Source of the DNA: Fragilariopsis cylindrus CCMP1102
Lineage: Eukaryota; Bacillariophyta; Bacillariophyceae; Bacillariales; Bacillariaceae
Reading direction: 5' to 3'
Assembly (NCBI GenBank): GCA_900095095.1
Contig: FMBT01000532.1
Location: 1 to 61,875, forward strand
Length of the DNA stretch: 61,875 nucleotides
Under the pieces are notes generated by a model. The model worked only from the letters and a program-made list of their open reading frames with translations. It was not told where the DNA came from and made no database searches. Positions 28,728 to 38,908 of the stretch are shown here, piece after piece; the stretch's first letter is position 1; each line of letters starts with the position of its first letter. The position numbers and the translations under genes were made by a program.

Positions 28728-29747
28728 GGTATAATTTTATTAATTGTATCGGTTGTCAACGCTTTTCGGTGTTTTTATATACTACGTGTTCGGGCTCTCG
28801 TGTCTTCACACAAAACGTCGTAAAGAATGGTTATTTTGTTGTTGGAATAAGAATTTTGAATTGTTTTGTCAAGTTTAGTTTGTATTCCTTCGTTCTGCTG
28901 TGATTACCGATAACTTACTATTTTGTGCAGTTTGTATTGCAGTATCCACAACACTGTCTGTAATCTTACCGCAAAGCTGCTCGTGCTGATCGCCTCAATT
29001 GACATCGACTAGAGATATCTAGTACAGTACCACTGTACTTCAGAACTCAGAAAGTAAGTATGAGTTTGTATGTGTGAAGTTCGGCTCATCAATCCTTGCT
29101 GATGCTTTCACAGCATGCGTTTTGCGTGTTCTTGATTTCACTTTTTTGAACAATAACCAACGCATCATCGCAAATTTTTATCGACTCATTCGATTCAATT
29201 ACTGAGTGAGAAAATCAAAATAAAACCAGAAACTACTAAAAACAACAGTTTACGCGTAGAAAACTGGCTGAAATCCTGTGCTAAAAATATGTAGTTACTG
29301 TACTTAACACTATTTTCAAATATTTAGTTTTAGAATACGAAACTCTCATTCTCTCTCTCTCTCGATGCAGACGCGTTTAATTTGAATATCGCATCGAGAG
29401 AGAGATCGCTTTATTTTTTATTATAATTGGGACTGCTGCCGCATCTGCTGTGGCATTCAACAGTGTATTTTCTTCAGACTAAACGTGCAGTATGAAACTA
29501 ACTGAGTGTACTGAAAGGTCTATGAATATGTATTGCTAACCTAAACAAATTAAAAAGAGTGAGACTGTGTGGTCCTTATTCTCCAAGTCTCCACACACTC
29601 ACTAACACCTTATTTCTACTACTAAATCCTATTGTCAATCTTACATACCGATATTCAAATAGTGAGCTCACTCGCCAACTCCATATCGATATCACTTATT
29701 CCTTATATAGATATACATCATATGTCCACACAATAACCTAAACTCGT
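28728..29747. other. Intergenic
   Basis: 1 kb without a gene. It includes a perfect 15-bp stem hairpin (29354-29405) and a 23-bp stretch (TCGACTCATTCGATTCAATT..., about 29181) that recurs near 36065. Confidence 0.5.
29354..29405. repeat. Hairpin, 15-bp perfect stem
   Basis: TCTCTCTCTCGATGC (29354-29368) and its exact complement GCATCGAGAGAGAGA (29391-29405), separated by 22 bases. Origin unknown; possibly a remnant of a small inverted-repeat element. Confidence 0.8.
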
Positions 29748-32700
29748 CTAACACGGATCGTCGTCTAATGTCGTCACTACACCTGGATTTAATATCGAGC
29801 CATAGGTATGACAGCCTGTTGGAATTTCACCATCCTCATCATCTCCAAAAGTGCATGCCGCAAGGAACGTTCTTGCCCCAATGTAGCCGAGTCCGAGACT
29901 CACTCCGGCGACTGGAGAAACAATGATTTCTGAGGGGCCTTTGGGTCTAGTGGTTGTTCCATCAAAATATGGGAGTCCGCAGTAAGTGAGGCCTAGTCCT
30001 CCCTCTATTGATGCTTCAAGATATATGCAACCATTGTTGCCTCCTACACCGTCGATATCGTCGAACACAAACCCAATACCAACTCCAACATCGGCTCCTA
30101 TATCGAGACCAAAGCCACGTCCAACTGAAATATAAACGCCAGCATTGAGGTTTTTTTCACCATCTGGACCAGGTCCAGTTCCGAGAACAATGCCAACTTC
30201 GACAACTTCGGACAGAAAGAATGCATAATCTATGTTTGCAAAAATTTTGATTTGAAAAGCGTGTTCGTCCCCCGCCTCCCTCAGTCTACGTCGTTGTTGC
30301 TCATAGGAGTCTGAGCCCATAATGAAATCAACTAAATCATCGATTTGATCTCCAAACGGACTGATGTCAAGACTGTTGACGTCGATATTGAATGGATAGG
30401 GACTATCAAAATCTGGGACTATCTGCCCTAAAATATCATCGAAATAAGCAAAAGCCTCTGGAATTCTACCAAATTGACCAATGATCTCATCAGCAAATCT
30501 CGCGGCGAAGTCAATATTATCTTCATTGGCGCAAAAAGCATTTTCGTCGCCGGGGAAGCCTTTGCAAGAGAGATCACCCTTACAAGCTCCAAATTCGCCC
30601 ATAGGGCAGTAATCACCAGATTCAAGCTTTGCACGACATTCTCCGACTTGAAAGCCTGAAGAGAAGTCGACATCCCATGCGCATCGGTCGCTCTCACAAT
30701 CGGCATCCCTGTAACAGCGGGCACCAATGCCGGTGACCCCTTCACAGCCAAAAAGCCCACAACCAGTCTCACAAGTGTCGTTTCCAAAAGCATCAGAAGA
30801 ACACCTGCCAGATTCGCACTGATTCGATAAGTCGCAAGTCGCATCAATTGGAAGATCAACTCCAACAATTTTTCCTTCGCAACCAAATGCTCCACATTCA
30901 CTCTCACACGTATTTTCGCCTATTGTGGTAGTCGAACACCGCAGGGATGCACAATTCATATTATTTTCGCACTTCCTATCGTTTGGTTTCATTTCTCCGG
31001 CGATCACTCCTACACTATCTATTCCACAAGAATCTTCACACGTGTCACAACCAAAAAGGCTGTAACAACAAAGTCCGCTTCTACAATCACTACCACTATC
31101 GCAACATTGATTATTCCTGCGACCACCTGGTCTTGCTATACGAGTTAGCCCGGGACAAGTGTTATAGCACACATTTGAACATTTACCACTTGCGCACTTC
31201 GAAGACTTGCACTGGTTATTACCTTGACAGCCCTCTCCAAGGTCCAACTGAGTTTTACCAATATCCTCGCATCCATATGCGCCACATCTATCTTCACAAG
31301 TGTGGCTCAAGTCATCACTGCTTGAGGAGCATCTCCCAGACTTGCACTGACTGCTACGCATACAGTACGCTCTATTGTCGAGTCTGCTGTTTGATGCCGT
31401 CTCGATACAGCCATAAGGCTGGCAGTCTGACTCGCAGACGTTTCCTGTAAGCTTACGAATAGCACAGAAACCGGTGCTGCATTCTGAACTTGTGGTACAA
31501 ATTGTACGAGTTGGGCTGCTTGTCGGAGTTTTGGTCGGAGGTAAAGTTGGGGAATTCGAAGGCGATGCGCTGGGATTGCCAGAAGGTCCAACAGAAGGGG
31601 ATGTACTTGGAGTATCCGAAGGTGATGCGCTTGGATCATCTGAAGGCGATGCGCTGGGATTGCCAGAAGGTCCAACAGAAGGGGATGTACTTGGAGTATC
31701 CGAAGGCGATGCGCTTGGATCATCTGAAGGCGATGCGCTGGGATTGCCAGAAGGTCCAACAGAAGGGGATGTACTTGGAGTATCCGAAGGTGATGCGCTT
31801 GGATCATCTGAAGGCGATGCGCTGGGATTGCCAGAAGGTCCAACAGAAGGGGATGTACTTGGAGTATCCGAAGGTGATGTACTTGGAGTATCCGAAGGTG
31901 ATGCGCTTGGATCATCTGAAGGCGATGCGCTGGGATTGCCAGAAGGTCCAACAGAAGGGGATGTACTTGGAGTATCCGAAGGTGATGCGCTTGGATCATC
32001 TGAAGGCGATGCGCTTGGATTGCCAGAAGGTCCAACAGAAGGGGATGTACTTGGAGTATCCGAAGGTGATGCGCTTGGATCATCTGAAGGCGATGCGCTT
32101 GGATCGTCTGAAGGTGATGCGCTGGGATTGCCAGAAGGTCCAACAGATGGGGATGTACTTGGAGTATCCGAAGGTGATGCGCTTGGATCATCTGAAGGCG
32201 ATGCGCTTGGTGAGTCAGAAGGACTGGAACTAGGATTTTGACTCTTTGATGGAGCAGTTGCGGTGGGTCCAGAACTTGGAACAGCACTGGTGCTATGCGC
32301 ATCACTTACGCTGGGTACATTACTAGGCAAACCACTTGGAGAAGAGCTTGGTACGCCACTCGGATCAAAACTAGGAGAAGAGCTGGGTACACCACTAGGC
32401 GTAAGACTTGGAATTACACTAGGGATTAGACCCGGTGCAGAACTTTTTGAGATACTTGGTGGTGTGGTTGGACTTGAAGTTGGACTCAATGTTGGTGTAG
32501 AGGTGGGAGTTGGTGTTGGTGAATCAGTTTTTCGACACTTACTTTTGCATGTTGCTGGACAAAAGAATCTTAATTTTTTATCAGCACCAGGTTGGACCTT
32601 TCCACATCTCTTGTTTGGTTTTTCTGCAACATATGAATCACATGTTCGGGTTGCATCGCCTTCAAATTGGAATGAATCCAAATTTGTACATGCACCACGT

Positions 32701-33296
32701 TTTACTGTTGGTGAAGATGTTGGTGAATCAGTTTCTTTACATTTTTTCTTGCAGGTTGATGGACAAAAGAATTTCAACTTTTTATCAGTACCAGGTTGTT
32801 TCTCATCACATCTCTTCTGTGTGTTTTTTTCTGCAACATATGAATCACATGTTTTGGTTTCATCGCCTTCAAATTGGAACGAATCCGAATTTTCACATGC
32901 ACCACGTTTTACTGTTGGTGAAGATGTTGGTGAATCAGTTTTTTTACACTGACTCTTGCATGTTGCTGGACAAAAGAACTCAAGTTTGATGTCGGTACCA
33001 AGTTGTTTCTTCTTACATCTCTTGTTTGGTTTTTTTGCAACAAATGAATCACATGTTTTGGTTCCATCGCCTTCAAATCGGAATGCATCCGAATTTTCAC
33101 ATTTACCACGAAGTTCACCGAATAAACGAGCAGCAGCTTTAGTAACTACCGTAGCTGCTGGACGCAAGAAGCGTTTGGACGATGCCAAGTTCGAGTGATC
33201 ATGGAGCATTGAGTGGCCTTCCTCGCCCGACGCAATGGTGTCAAACTCACTGTCCTCGTTGTCCAGGAAAAAGTCGGCTCCTTCTTCATTCTGCGA
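29748..33296 (-). CDS. Large Cys-rich, Ser/Pro-repeat secreted protein (main part of a mosaic protein)
   Basis: First ATG in this frame is 33209, end TAG at 29748, 1153 residues. Domains in order: three Cys-rich modules of about 60 residues ('CENSDSFQFEGDETKTCDSY' ... 'KKLKFFCPSTCKKKC'), reminiscent of ShK-like folds, each followed by a PTSSPT linker; a PS/PT stalk with a 28-residue repeat (31573-32240); five or more EB-like modules ('SSQCKSGRCSS', 'NQCESGRCSSDAFG'); and a C-terminal domain of about 300 residues with Gly-rich beta-like repeats ('AGVYISVGRGFGLDIGADVG'). It has no signal peptide of its own. The frame is continuous upstream, through codons that read as acidic protein ('SQNEEGADFFLDNEDSEFD'), to the lamin-tail gene, interrupted only by TGA 33299-33297. 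I infer one extracellular or cell-wall protein. Function unknown. Confidence 0.8.
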   Translation of the reverse strand, partial: SQNEEGADFFLDNEDSEFDTIASGEEGHSMLHDHSNLASSKRFLRPAATVVTKAAARLFGELRGKCENSDAFRFEGDGTKTCDSFVAKKPNKRCKKKQLGTDIKLEFFCPATCKSQCKKTDSPTSSPTVKRGACENSDSFQFEGDETKTCDSYVAEKNTQKRCDEKQPGTDKKLKFFCPSTCKKKCKETDSPTSSPTVKRGACTNLDSFQFEGDATRTCDSYVAEKPNKRCGKVQPGADKKLRFFCPATCKSKCRKTDSPTPTPTSTPTLSPTSSPTTPPSISKSSAPGLIPSVIPSLTPSGVPSSSPSFDPSGVPSSSPSGLPSNVPSVSDAHSTSAVPSSGPTATAPSKSQNPSSSPSDSPSASPSDDPSASPSDTPSTSPSVGPSGNPSASPSDDPSASPSDDPSASPSDTPSTSPSVGPSGNPSASPSDDPSASPSDTPSTSPSVGPSGNPSASPSDDPSASPSDTPSTSPSDTPSTSPSVGPSGNPSASPSDDPSASPSDTPSTSPSVGPSGNPSASPSDDPSASPSDTPSTSPSVGPSGNPSASPSDDPSASPSDTPSTSPSVGPSGNPSASPSNSPTLPPTKTPTSSPTRTICTTSSECSTGFCAIRKLTGNVCESDCQPYGCIETASNSRLDNRAYCMRSSQCKSGRCSSSSDDLSHTCEDRCGAYGCEDIGKTQLDLGEGCQGNNQCKSSKCASGKCSNVCYNTCPGLTRIARPGGRRNNQCCDSGSDCRSGLCCYSLFGCDTCEDSCGIDSVGVIAGEMKPNDRKCENNMNCASLRCSTTTIGENTCESECGAFGCEGKIVGVDLPIDATCDLSNQCESGRCSSDAFGNDTCETGCGLFGCEGVTGIGARCYRDADCESDRCAWDVDFSSGFQVGECRAKLESGDYCPMGEFGACKGDLSCKGFPGDENAFCANEDNIDFAARFADEIIGQFGRIPEAFAYFDDILGQIVPDFDSPYPFNIDVNSLDISPFGDQIDDLVDFIMGSDSYEQQRRRLREAGDEHAFQIKIFANIDYAFFLSEVVEVGIVLGTGPGPDGEKNLNAGVYISVGRGFGLDIGADVGVGIGFVFDDIDGVGGNNGCIYLEASIEGGLGLTYCGLPYFDGTTTRPKGPSEIIVSPVAGVSLGLGYIGARTFLAACTFGDDEDGEIPTGCHTYGSILNPGVVTTLDDDPC
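31573..32240 (-). repeat. Coding minisatellite, 84-bp unit
   Basis: About seven near-identical copies of an 84-bp unit (start of unit at 31573, 31657 and so on), with some copies carrying an extra 21-bp or 42-bp insertion. It encodes, on the minus strand, 28 residues built on the 7-residue core S-[AT]-S-P-S-[DV]-x-P. All period lengths are multiples of three, so copy number can change without breaking the frame. Both other strands and frames are also open here, as an artefact of the repeat. Confidence 0.93.
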
Positions 33297-33791
33297 TCAG
33301 GGCTTTTCTTCTAGGGGCAAGCCTATCGTGATAACGTTGGGAGCGCCAGGGGTTTGCGTGGTAGAGTACGAATAGGTAGAATCACTGGTATTAGTATCGA
33401 TCACGAGGTGGTACGTCTCTTTGTCGGATCCAGTTCCTGGCAGTGGCATCAAATCGATGAGTGTTCCAGTCGGGTCCACAAGATTCATAGTATCGCTGTT
33501 GGCAATACCAAATTCAAAATCCGTGTCCTTGCAGAGCAACAAGATTTCTCCGGGGCCAATACCACTCGATAGAATCGCAGCATCCTCATCATCGGCTCCT
33601 TTGTCGTTGTGGATGACGTAGTTAGTTAGGTCCACTGCATCGACTCCACTGTTGAGCAGTTCGATCCAGTCTTTGCCATCGCAGGTGTCATCGCCGCTTC
33701 CACGATAAGCAATCTCGTTGATCACGACTTTCCCATTAGAAAAACCAGCGGCTAGGAGAGTAAGGAGCGAAGATGTAAAGTAAAGTTTCAT
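33297..33791 (-). CDS. Secreted lamin-tail-domain protein (N-terminal part of the mosaic protein)
   Basis: 164 residues from ATG 33791 to TGA. A clear signal peptide ('MKLYFTSSLLTLLAAGFSNG') is followed by a lamin-tail (LTD) beta-sandwich: 'KVVINEIAYRGSGDDTCDGK', 'DWIELLNSGVDAVDLTNYVI', 'GIGPGEILLLCKD', 'MNLVDPTGTLIDLMPLPG' and 'TQTPGAPNV'. LTDs occur in many secreted bacterial and algal proteins as interaction modules. The ATG at 33791 is used because the open frame further upstream begins with GTG and lacks a signal. After TGA the same frame continues open into the Cys-rich protein. Confidence 0.85.
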   Translation of the reverse strand: MKLYFTSSLLTLLAAGFSNGKVVINEIAYRGSGDDTCDGKDWIELLNSGVDAVDLTNYVIHNDKGADDEDAAILSSGIGPGEILLLCKDTDFEFGIANSDTMNLVDPTGTLIDLMPLPGTGSDKETYHLVIDTNTSDSTYSYSTTQTPGAPNVITIGLPLEEKP

Positions 33792-34217
33792 ATTTCCTGC
33801 AATAGGATAAATATCAAAGAAGCAGGAAAAAAAAGAAACAGGGTTGAGCACGTTTTATTCTTTCACAGCATTAATGAATACTCTCAGACTAGTCAATCAA
33901 CAGGAAATGTTTGGCCAACATGGTGATGTTGTGTTTGCGACGGTCAAAAAAATAAATTTTACAGGAAGGAACACGAATACAAATTGAGGAAAAAAGATTC
34001 TCAATCAAGAGCATTAAGGCATTCCCCAACATCGCCGCCTTGTGGAAAATAAAAGAATTACGGTGTTGAAGAAGTTCGAACGCAACCAAACCAACGACAA
34101 CATTGCATCGTTATACTCACTATTCTTAAGGGTTTAACGCTAATTGTTTTGCTTTGAAGATTGTTCAAGAAAAAAATTGTGAGCCAATTGTTTTCGTGTT
34201 ATTATATATATTGTATT
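33792..34217. other. Intergenic
   Basis: Promoter side of the lamin-tail gene; no gene recognised. Confidence 0.5.
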
Positions 34218-34553
34218 GTTATTCTGTACTTACACTTCGAGTACAACAGAAAATACATTTTGGATCCAAAAAAATACTTCAACAATTGGAATGATTGGTG
34301 CTAATGTGTGTTGTGTGTATGACGCGACACAAGCTCACTCCAAGTACCAGTTGTGCGAGAAGAGCTGTAGGAAAGAGATGTACATCTGTTATTCTGTACC
34401 TACACTTTAAGTACAACAGAAAATACATTTTGGATCCAAAAAAAATACTTCAACAATTGGAATGATTGGTGCTAATGTGTGTTGTGTGTATGACGCGATA
34501 CAAGCTCACTCCAAGTACCAGTTGTGCGAGAAGAGCTGTAAGAAACAGATATG
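34218..34553. repeat. Tandem duplication, 170-bp unit
   Basis: Copy 1 is 34218-34387, copy 2 is 34388 to about 34553. Both contain GTTATTCTGTAC, TACATTTTGGATCC, TGCTAATGTGTGTTGTGTG and AAGCTCACTCCAAGTACCAG. They differ by a few substitutions and one base in an A run, so the duplication is recent. Confidence 0.93.
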
Positions 34554-34674
34554 TGTAAGATTTTTTTCATATCGTTACTTCTAAAAAACTTACTAACCGT
34601 ACTACCGTATTGATGTGAAGATGGTGTATACCGTAATCATTGTTCTCTTTTGTTCTTCTCTTTTTAACTTCACA

Positions 34675-35462
34675 TCATTTTTTGAGCAACGGTATCATCA
34701 TCTATCTCTGCTATCCAGTAGATTTATATAGGGCATGTCATCCCAATCTACGGTATTCAATATATGCCGCTATCATCTTCTATCTCTGCCAATTCTACAA
34801 CCATTGTTGTAGATCTATGCTATATATATTGTGTACAATGTCCCGTATCATCCAATATAAGTACTGTAGCAATATATTATATACAGTAACTAAAAATCAT
34901 TTTTTGAGCAACGGTATTTCTGATAAGATGGTGCGCCTAACTAGGTAGGCTAAAGTGAAGTTTTGAGTGTACCGTACAGTAATGCCACTTAATTGAACAC
35001 CTTATGCTACGTACTACAATACTTAAGACTGTTTCATACCAAACCGCAGAAATCTAAATGCTTCTTTTTCAAGCGATTGTTAGACCCAGACGTTATTTTA
35101 TTCATGTGCTCTTAATTGAACACCTTATGCTACGTACTACAATACTTAAGACTGTTTCATACCATAATATGAACAAGCATAGTATTAATCTGCTAAATTT
35201 GAAACATTTATTGTATGCCTTACTATCATAACTCTCTTTTGAGTAGCCCACATCGCGAAGAAACTGGAGAAGGTATTTCCGCGCGAGTACGAGGGGCGGC
35301 CTGATTTTTGTTTACTCAGTCTTAAATGAACAAGCATAGTAATAATCTGCTAAATTTGAAACATTTATTGTATGCCTTACTATCATAACTCTCTATTTTG
35401 AGTCGCCCAAATCGCGAAGAAACTGGAGAAGGAGAACATTTTTTGAACAACGGTATTTCTGA
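34675..35462. repeat. Scattered short repeats
   Basis: CATTTTTTGA[GA]CAACGGTAT occurs near 34676, 34899 and 35439, the last two extended by TTCTGAT. TAATTGAACACCTTATGCTA and the following 35 bases occur at 34989 and 35113, 123-124 bp apart. No reading frame is maintained. Confidence 0.85.
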
Positions 35463-35741
35463 TCAGAAGAGAAATAAAAATAGTGTCCCAGCGCAGAACT
35501 TATATATTTCTGATACAATGTTGAAACACTTATGCATATATCTTCACTAAATCTGCGACACTATTTTAAACATTTATGCGCCTCCAGCTGTAGAAGATTA
35601 TTCTTTGAAAATTTAAATAGCATATGAACAAGCAAAGTAATAATCTGCTAAATTTGAAACATTTATTGTACCAGGTATGCCTTACAATCATAACTCTCTT
35701 TTGAGTCGCCCACATCGCGAAGAAGCTGGAGAAGGAGAACA
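35169..35741. repeat. Three dispersed copies of a ~105-bp unit
   Basis: Copies at about 35169-35272, 35327-35437 and 35623-35741. All share GAACAAGCA[TA]AGTA, TCTGCTAAATTTGAAACATT, CATAACTCTCT and CGCGAAGAA[AG]CTGGAGAAGG. The third copy has a small insertion (CCAGG). The copies are separated by unrelated sequence, so this is not a simple tandem array. Confidence 0.9.
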
Positions 35742-36642
35742 GTACTGTAGCAAACGGTCACGAGTCATTAGTGACTGGGACCGGCGAGCTCATACCTATG
35801 TACTATCTAATACTGCAGTACAGTATGCTCTAGTGTCGCAAAACAGAATAGATATTTTGTAATAAAGAGAGATGGGGTAAAAAGCTAACTAAGTTCCCTT
35901 TCGGGCTGGCCCTGTTGGTACTAATATTGTTTTCTTTTCGATAAAAACTAAACATATTCCCACCGAGTGTGATCCAGGTGGTACTGCTTGTTTTTTCTTT
36001 TCCCGTTTGTATTGGTTCTCATCAATCTTTTGCATGCGTTTTTTTTTGAAACAACAAAACGAATCGACTCATTCGATTCAATTACTCAATTTCAGTCGAT
36101 TTGCTAATTGGACCCTTTTTGTTTAAAAGTCATAGTAATCATAACAAATAAGGAACAAAATTATTGCCCTTTCAAATTACTTAAGCGTGATATGGTATTG
36201 TTTGCTTTCGATTCGCTTTATTTTTTATTTTTGTGTTTTGGGCTACGTACTGTACAACTAGTCGTGATATGTACTGTACGTATCGGTCGGTTAAATACAC
36301 CGAAAAAGCTGTATGCAACCATGTACCAACAAGTATGCTCACACTAAAAGTCAAAGCTGTATGCGGTAGCGAAGGGGGATTGAACTACAGTACAGTAAGA
36401 ACTCGTAAGAATAGAGATAAATTCGACCACATATATACTGTAGGAGAAACAAGGCAACATTCGTTCTAAAACCTACTACAGTGTTGCGATTCGATTAGCG
36501 ATAAAGTATTCATTCATATATGTACAAGTACTTGTACCAGAGGCTACTAACTATTACAGACTTTTCGGTTGATTCATTGTTCTGCCGATAGTTCTTATCA
36601 GTTTGTTCTGGTCCTGCTGTCATCATAGACGGGACGAATGGC
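35742..36642. other. Intergenic
   Basis: No supported gene. It contains a second copy of the 23-bp TCGACTCATTCGATTCAATT stretch (about 36063) and several TACTGTA(C) motifs. Confidence 0.5.
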
Positions 36643-38237
36643 ATGACAAATAGCGCAATAGAAATAATGGTTACGACTAGTACTACCGAACAACGTTCTA
36701 CCGAATTACCGTCAAAGTCATCGATATCGATATCGAAATCGAAAGCGTCATCACAGCAACAAAAATCCGGTGACAACAAAAAAACTAATAGTGATGACTA
36801 TGTTAATATCAATCAACACGGATCTAAAATCAAAAGGGGGTCCAAACATGTATCAAGGAAAGGGACAGATAATGAATCCTTCTTCTCGTACTCATCAGTA
36901 TCTTCTTCTTCATCATCATCATCATCTTATACTATATCGTTGTTGGAAGATAAAAAATACGCCAGTCCTTTATTATATGTACCTCAAACGACGACGACGA
37001 CTAAAATAATTCAGCGACAGCAAAAACAATCGGAAGTGCACGAAAAACAACAACATCAGCAGCAGCAGAACGAATGCCCACCACCCCTACAGGTTTCGAT
37101 GGAAAATTTTCAACGCATTGGACAAAAAGGTACAGAAGTTAGAGGACTTATAGTTCCGTCTCAACGACAACGGCAGCTTATGCGACAAGTGTCTGGTTTG
37201 GGCCTAGAGGATCCTGTATTTGATAACGTTCACAATAATGTTAGTCACAATGATGATGATAATAACGATGATGACAATAATGAGATGAAACCTCAACGCA
37301 CTTCGAATATGTTTGATGATATGGATATTCATGATGTACCGGAAGATATGAGATATTTGATTTCGTTACAGTCCGATCGAACGGATGTAGTTGATCATGA
37401 TAGAATTACTGTAGGTGAAGAAGGTAAACTATCAGATTCTACCAAAGCAACGAGTAATTTTACTATAAGCATACCTCGTCCTCCCTTGGGATTGTGCGGC
37501 GATAAAAAAAGACCGACTTTAGATGAAACAATACATTCCCATTCTCCATCGATTAGATCTGATCCTAATTATGTACCATCCCACGGATCCTTCAGAAGTA
37601 GAGCAACACCATCGTCGACGGCGAGGACGAGAGAAAGAAAGCTACCAAGAAAATTACCTCGGTCATCATTAAATTCAACAACACATTCCTATTCTGCACC
37701 ATCGATTATATCTGAACCCACTTACGATCCACCATCAGGATCATTTAAAAATGTACCACCCAATGGATCATTTAAAATGAAAAAAATAACAAAGCAGAAA
37801 ACTCGTCGTAATAGTAATGACAGTGCCGCTACTAGAATTTCACATGACGACGACGACGATATTCTTGCCTCACAAGTTAATGAAATACTATCTATGAATG
37901 ATTCTTTTGCTAGTTTTGATGTTGCAAGTATCGCAACTGCGTCCGCATCCGTCGCCATGAAAAATAGAAAAGTGAATCGTTCGGTCCCAAACCGACAAGA
38001 TAGTCGCTTATCTACGAGTTCCAAATCAAGCAGCAAATACGTTCCACCCCCTGCGCTGCACCACAATCATTAAGTGCTACTGCAGACAACAACATACCAA
38101 TTCATTATGAAGAAGAATCACGATTCCAACCAGATTCTGTGCAGGCCATTTATCCTTCTACTTCTTCTAAACCAAGAAGTAGAATAATAAAAAATGATTC
38201 GTGTATAATAGATGATTGCAACAACAACGACAGGTAA
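36643..38237 (+). CDS. Ser/Asn-rich protein of unknown function, probable frameshift near its end
   Basis: The literal frame from ATG 36643 gives 476 residues ending at 38073. It is polar and low-complexity with runs of Ser, Gln and Asn/Asp. Recurrent motifs are 'HSPSIRSDPNYVPSHGSF', 'YSAPSIISEPTYDPPSGSF' and 'KNVPPNGSFKMKK', i.e. a degenerate repeat of P-x-Y-x-P-P-x-GSF. Around the CCCCC run at 38047-38051 the coding character moves to another frame, which stays open and protein-like ('SLSATADNNIPIHYEEESRF', 'QPDSVQAIYPSTSSKPRSRI') to TAA at 38235-38237. One missing C would join them. No known domain. I give the extended end as more likely. Confidence 0.6.
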
Positions 38238-38908
38238 AACTCTAAAAGTCAAAAAAAAAAATCAGAAGATGAAAACCACCAAGAAGACCATCAGATAGAA
38301 CACCTGCAAAATTCCTGCATCAATTAATTTTGCATGCATACTGTTTTGCAATTTTCCCTTTTTTTTATAAATGTAGCAGCGAGTTCAGCTGCTTTTCATT
38401 TGTAACCATATATGTATTTAAGTTTAATTTTTAAAAATCTATATCAAATATATCTGAGTTTTAAGTAGTAGTAGTATTCCTTCTGATTAAAAAACAGAAA
38501 TATACATGTATATAGCAGCACTAAAATAAGTCCAATGGAAATGTTCTGTTTTGTTTTGTCCTGTATGAAACTTTCTGTGGAGATTTCGAAATAATACAGA
38601 CGAAACTATATAGCATATTCTGGTTGGTTCCGTAGGTGCTATGAGATACAGTAGGAGAAGTATACTGTACTATGAAATATGTAAAACTATAAGTAAACAC
38701 TCTTCCAGTACCACCGTAAGTACTACTTTAGTGTTCTTAACACTCAAATAAAAACATATACTTTAGTCGTACCGCGTAGAGCTTTCTTTCTTATCCACGT
38801 TCTTTCGAGAAGAAAAGTATTCACAAAAAATCTATAGTCGTGTCAATTAAGAAACACAAACACAATTAATTTTAAACAAGCAGTCAGTTATCTTTTTAAT
38901 ATCTTACC
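38238..38908. other. Intergenic
   Basis: A/T-rich region between two plus-strand genes; contains the 3' flank of the Ser-rich gene and the promoter of the protease gene. Confidence 0.5.

Noticed and set aside
31573-32240. CRISPR-like array
   Set aside because: The repeats are contiguous coding units without spacers, in a eukaryotic gene.
31474-32241. Long open frames on the plus strand and in a second minus-strand frame across the Ser/Pro repeat
   Set aside because: An 84-bp period divisible by three keeps several frames open by chance. Only the minus frame joins to Cys-rich domains on both sides.
7871-33299. Reassignment of UGA to a sense codon genome-wide
   Set aside because: Pol, the MscS gene and the PPR gene all end at TGA at the expected protein ends, and diatom nuclear genes use the standard code. 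Two interrupting UGAs are too few to argue otherwise.
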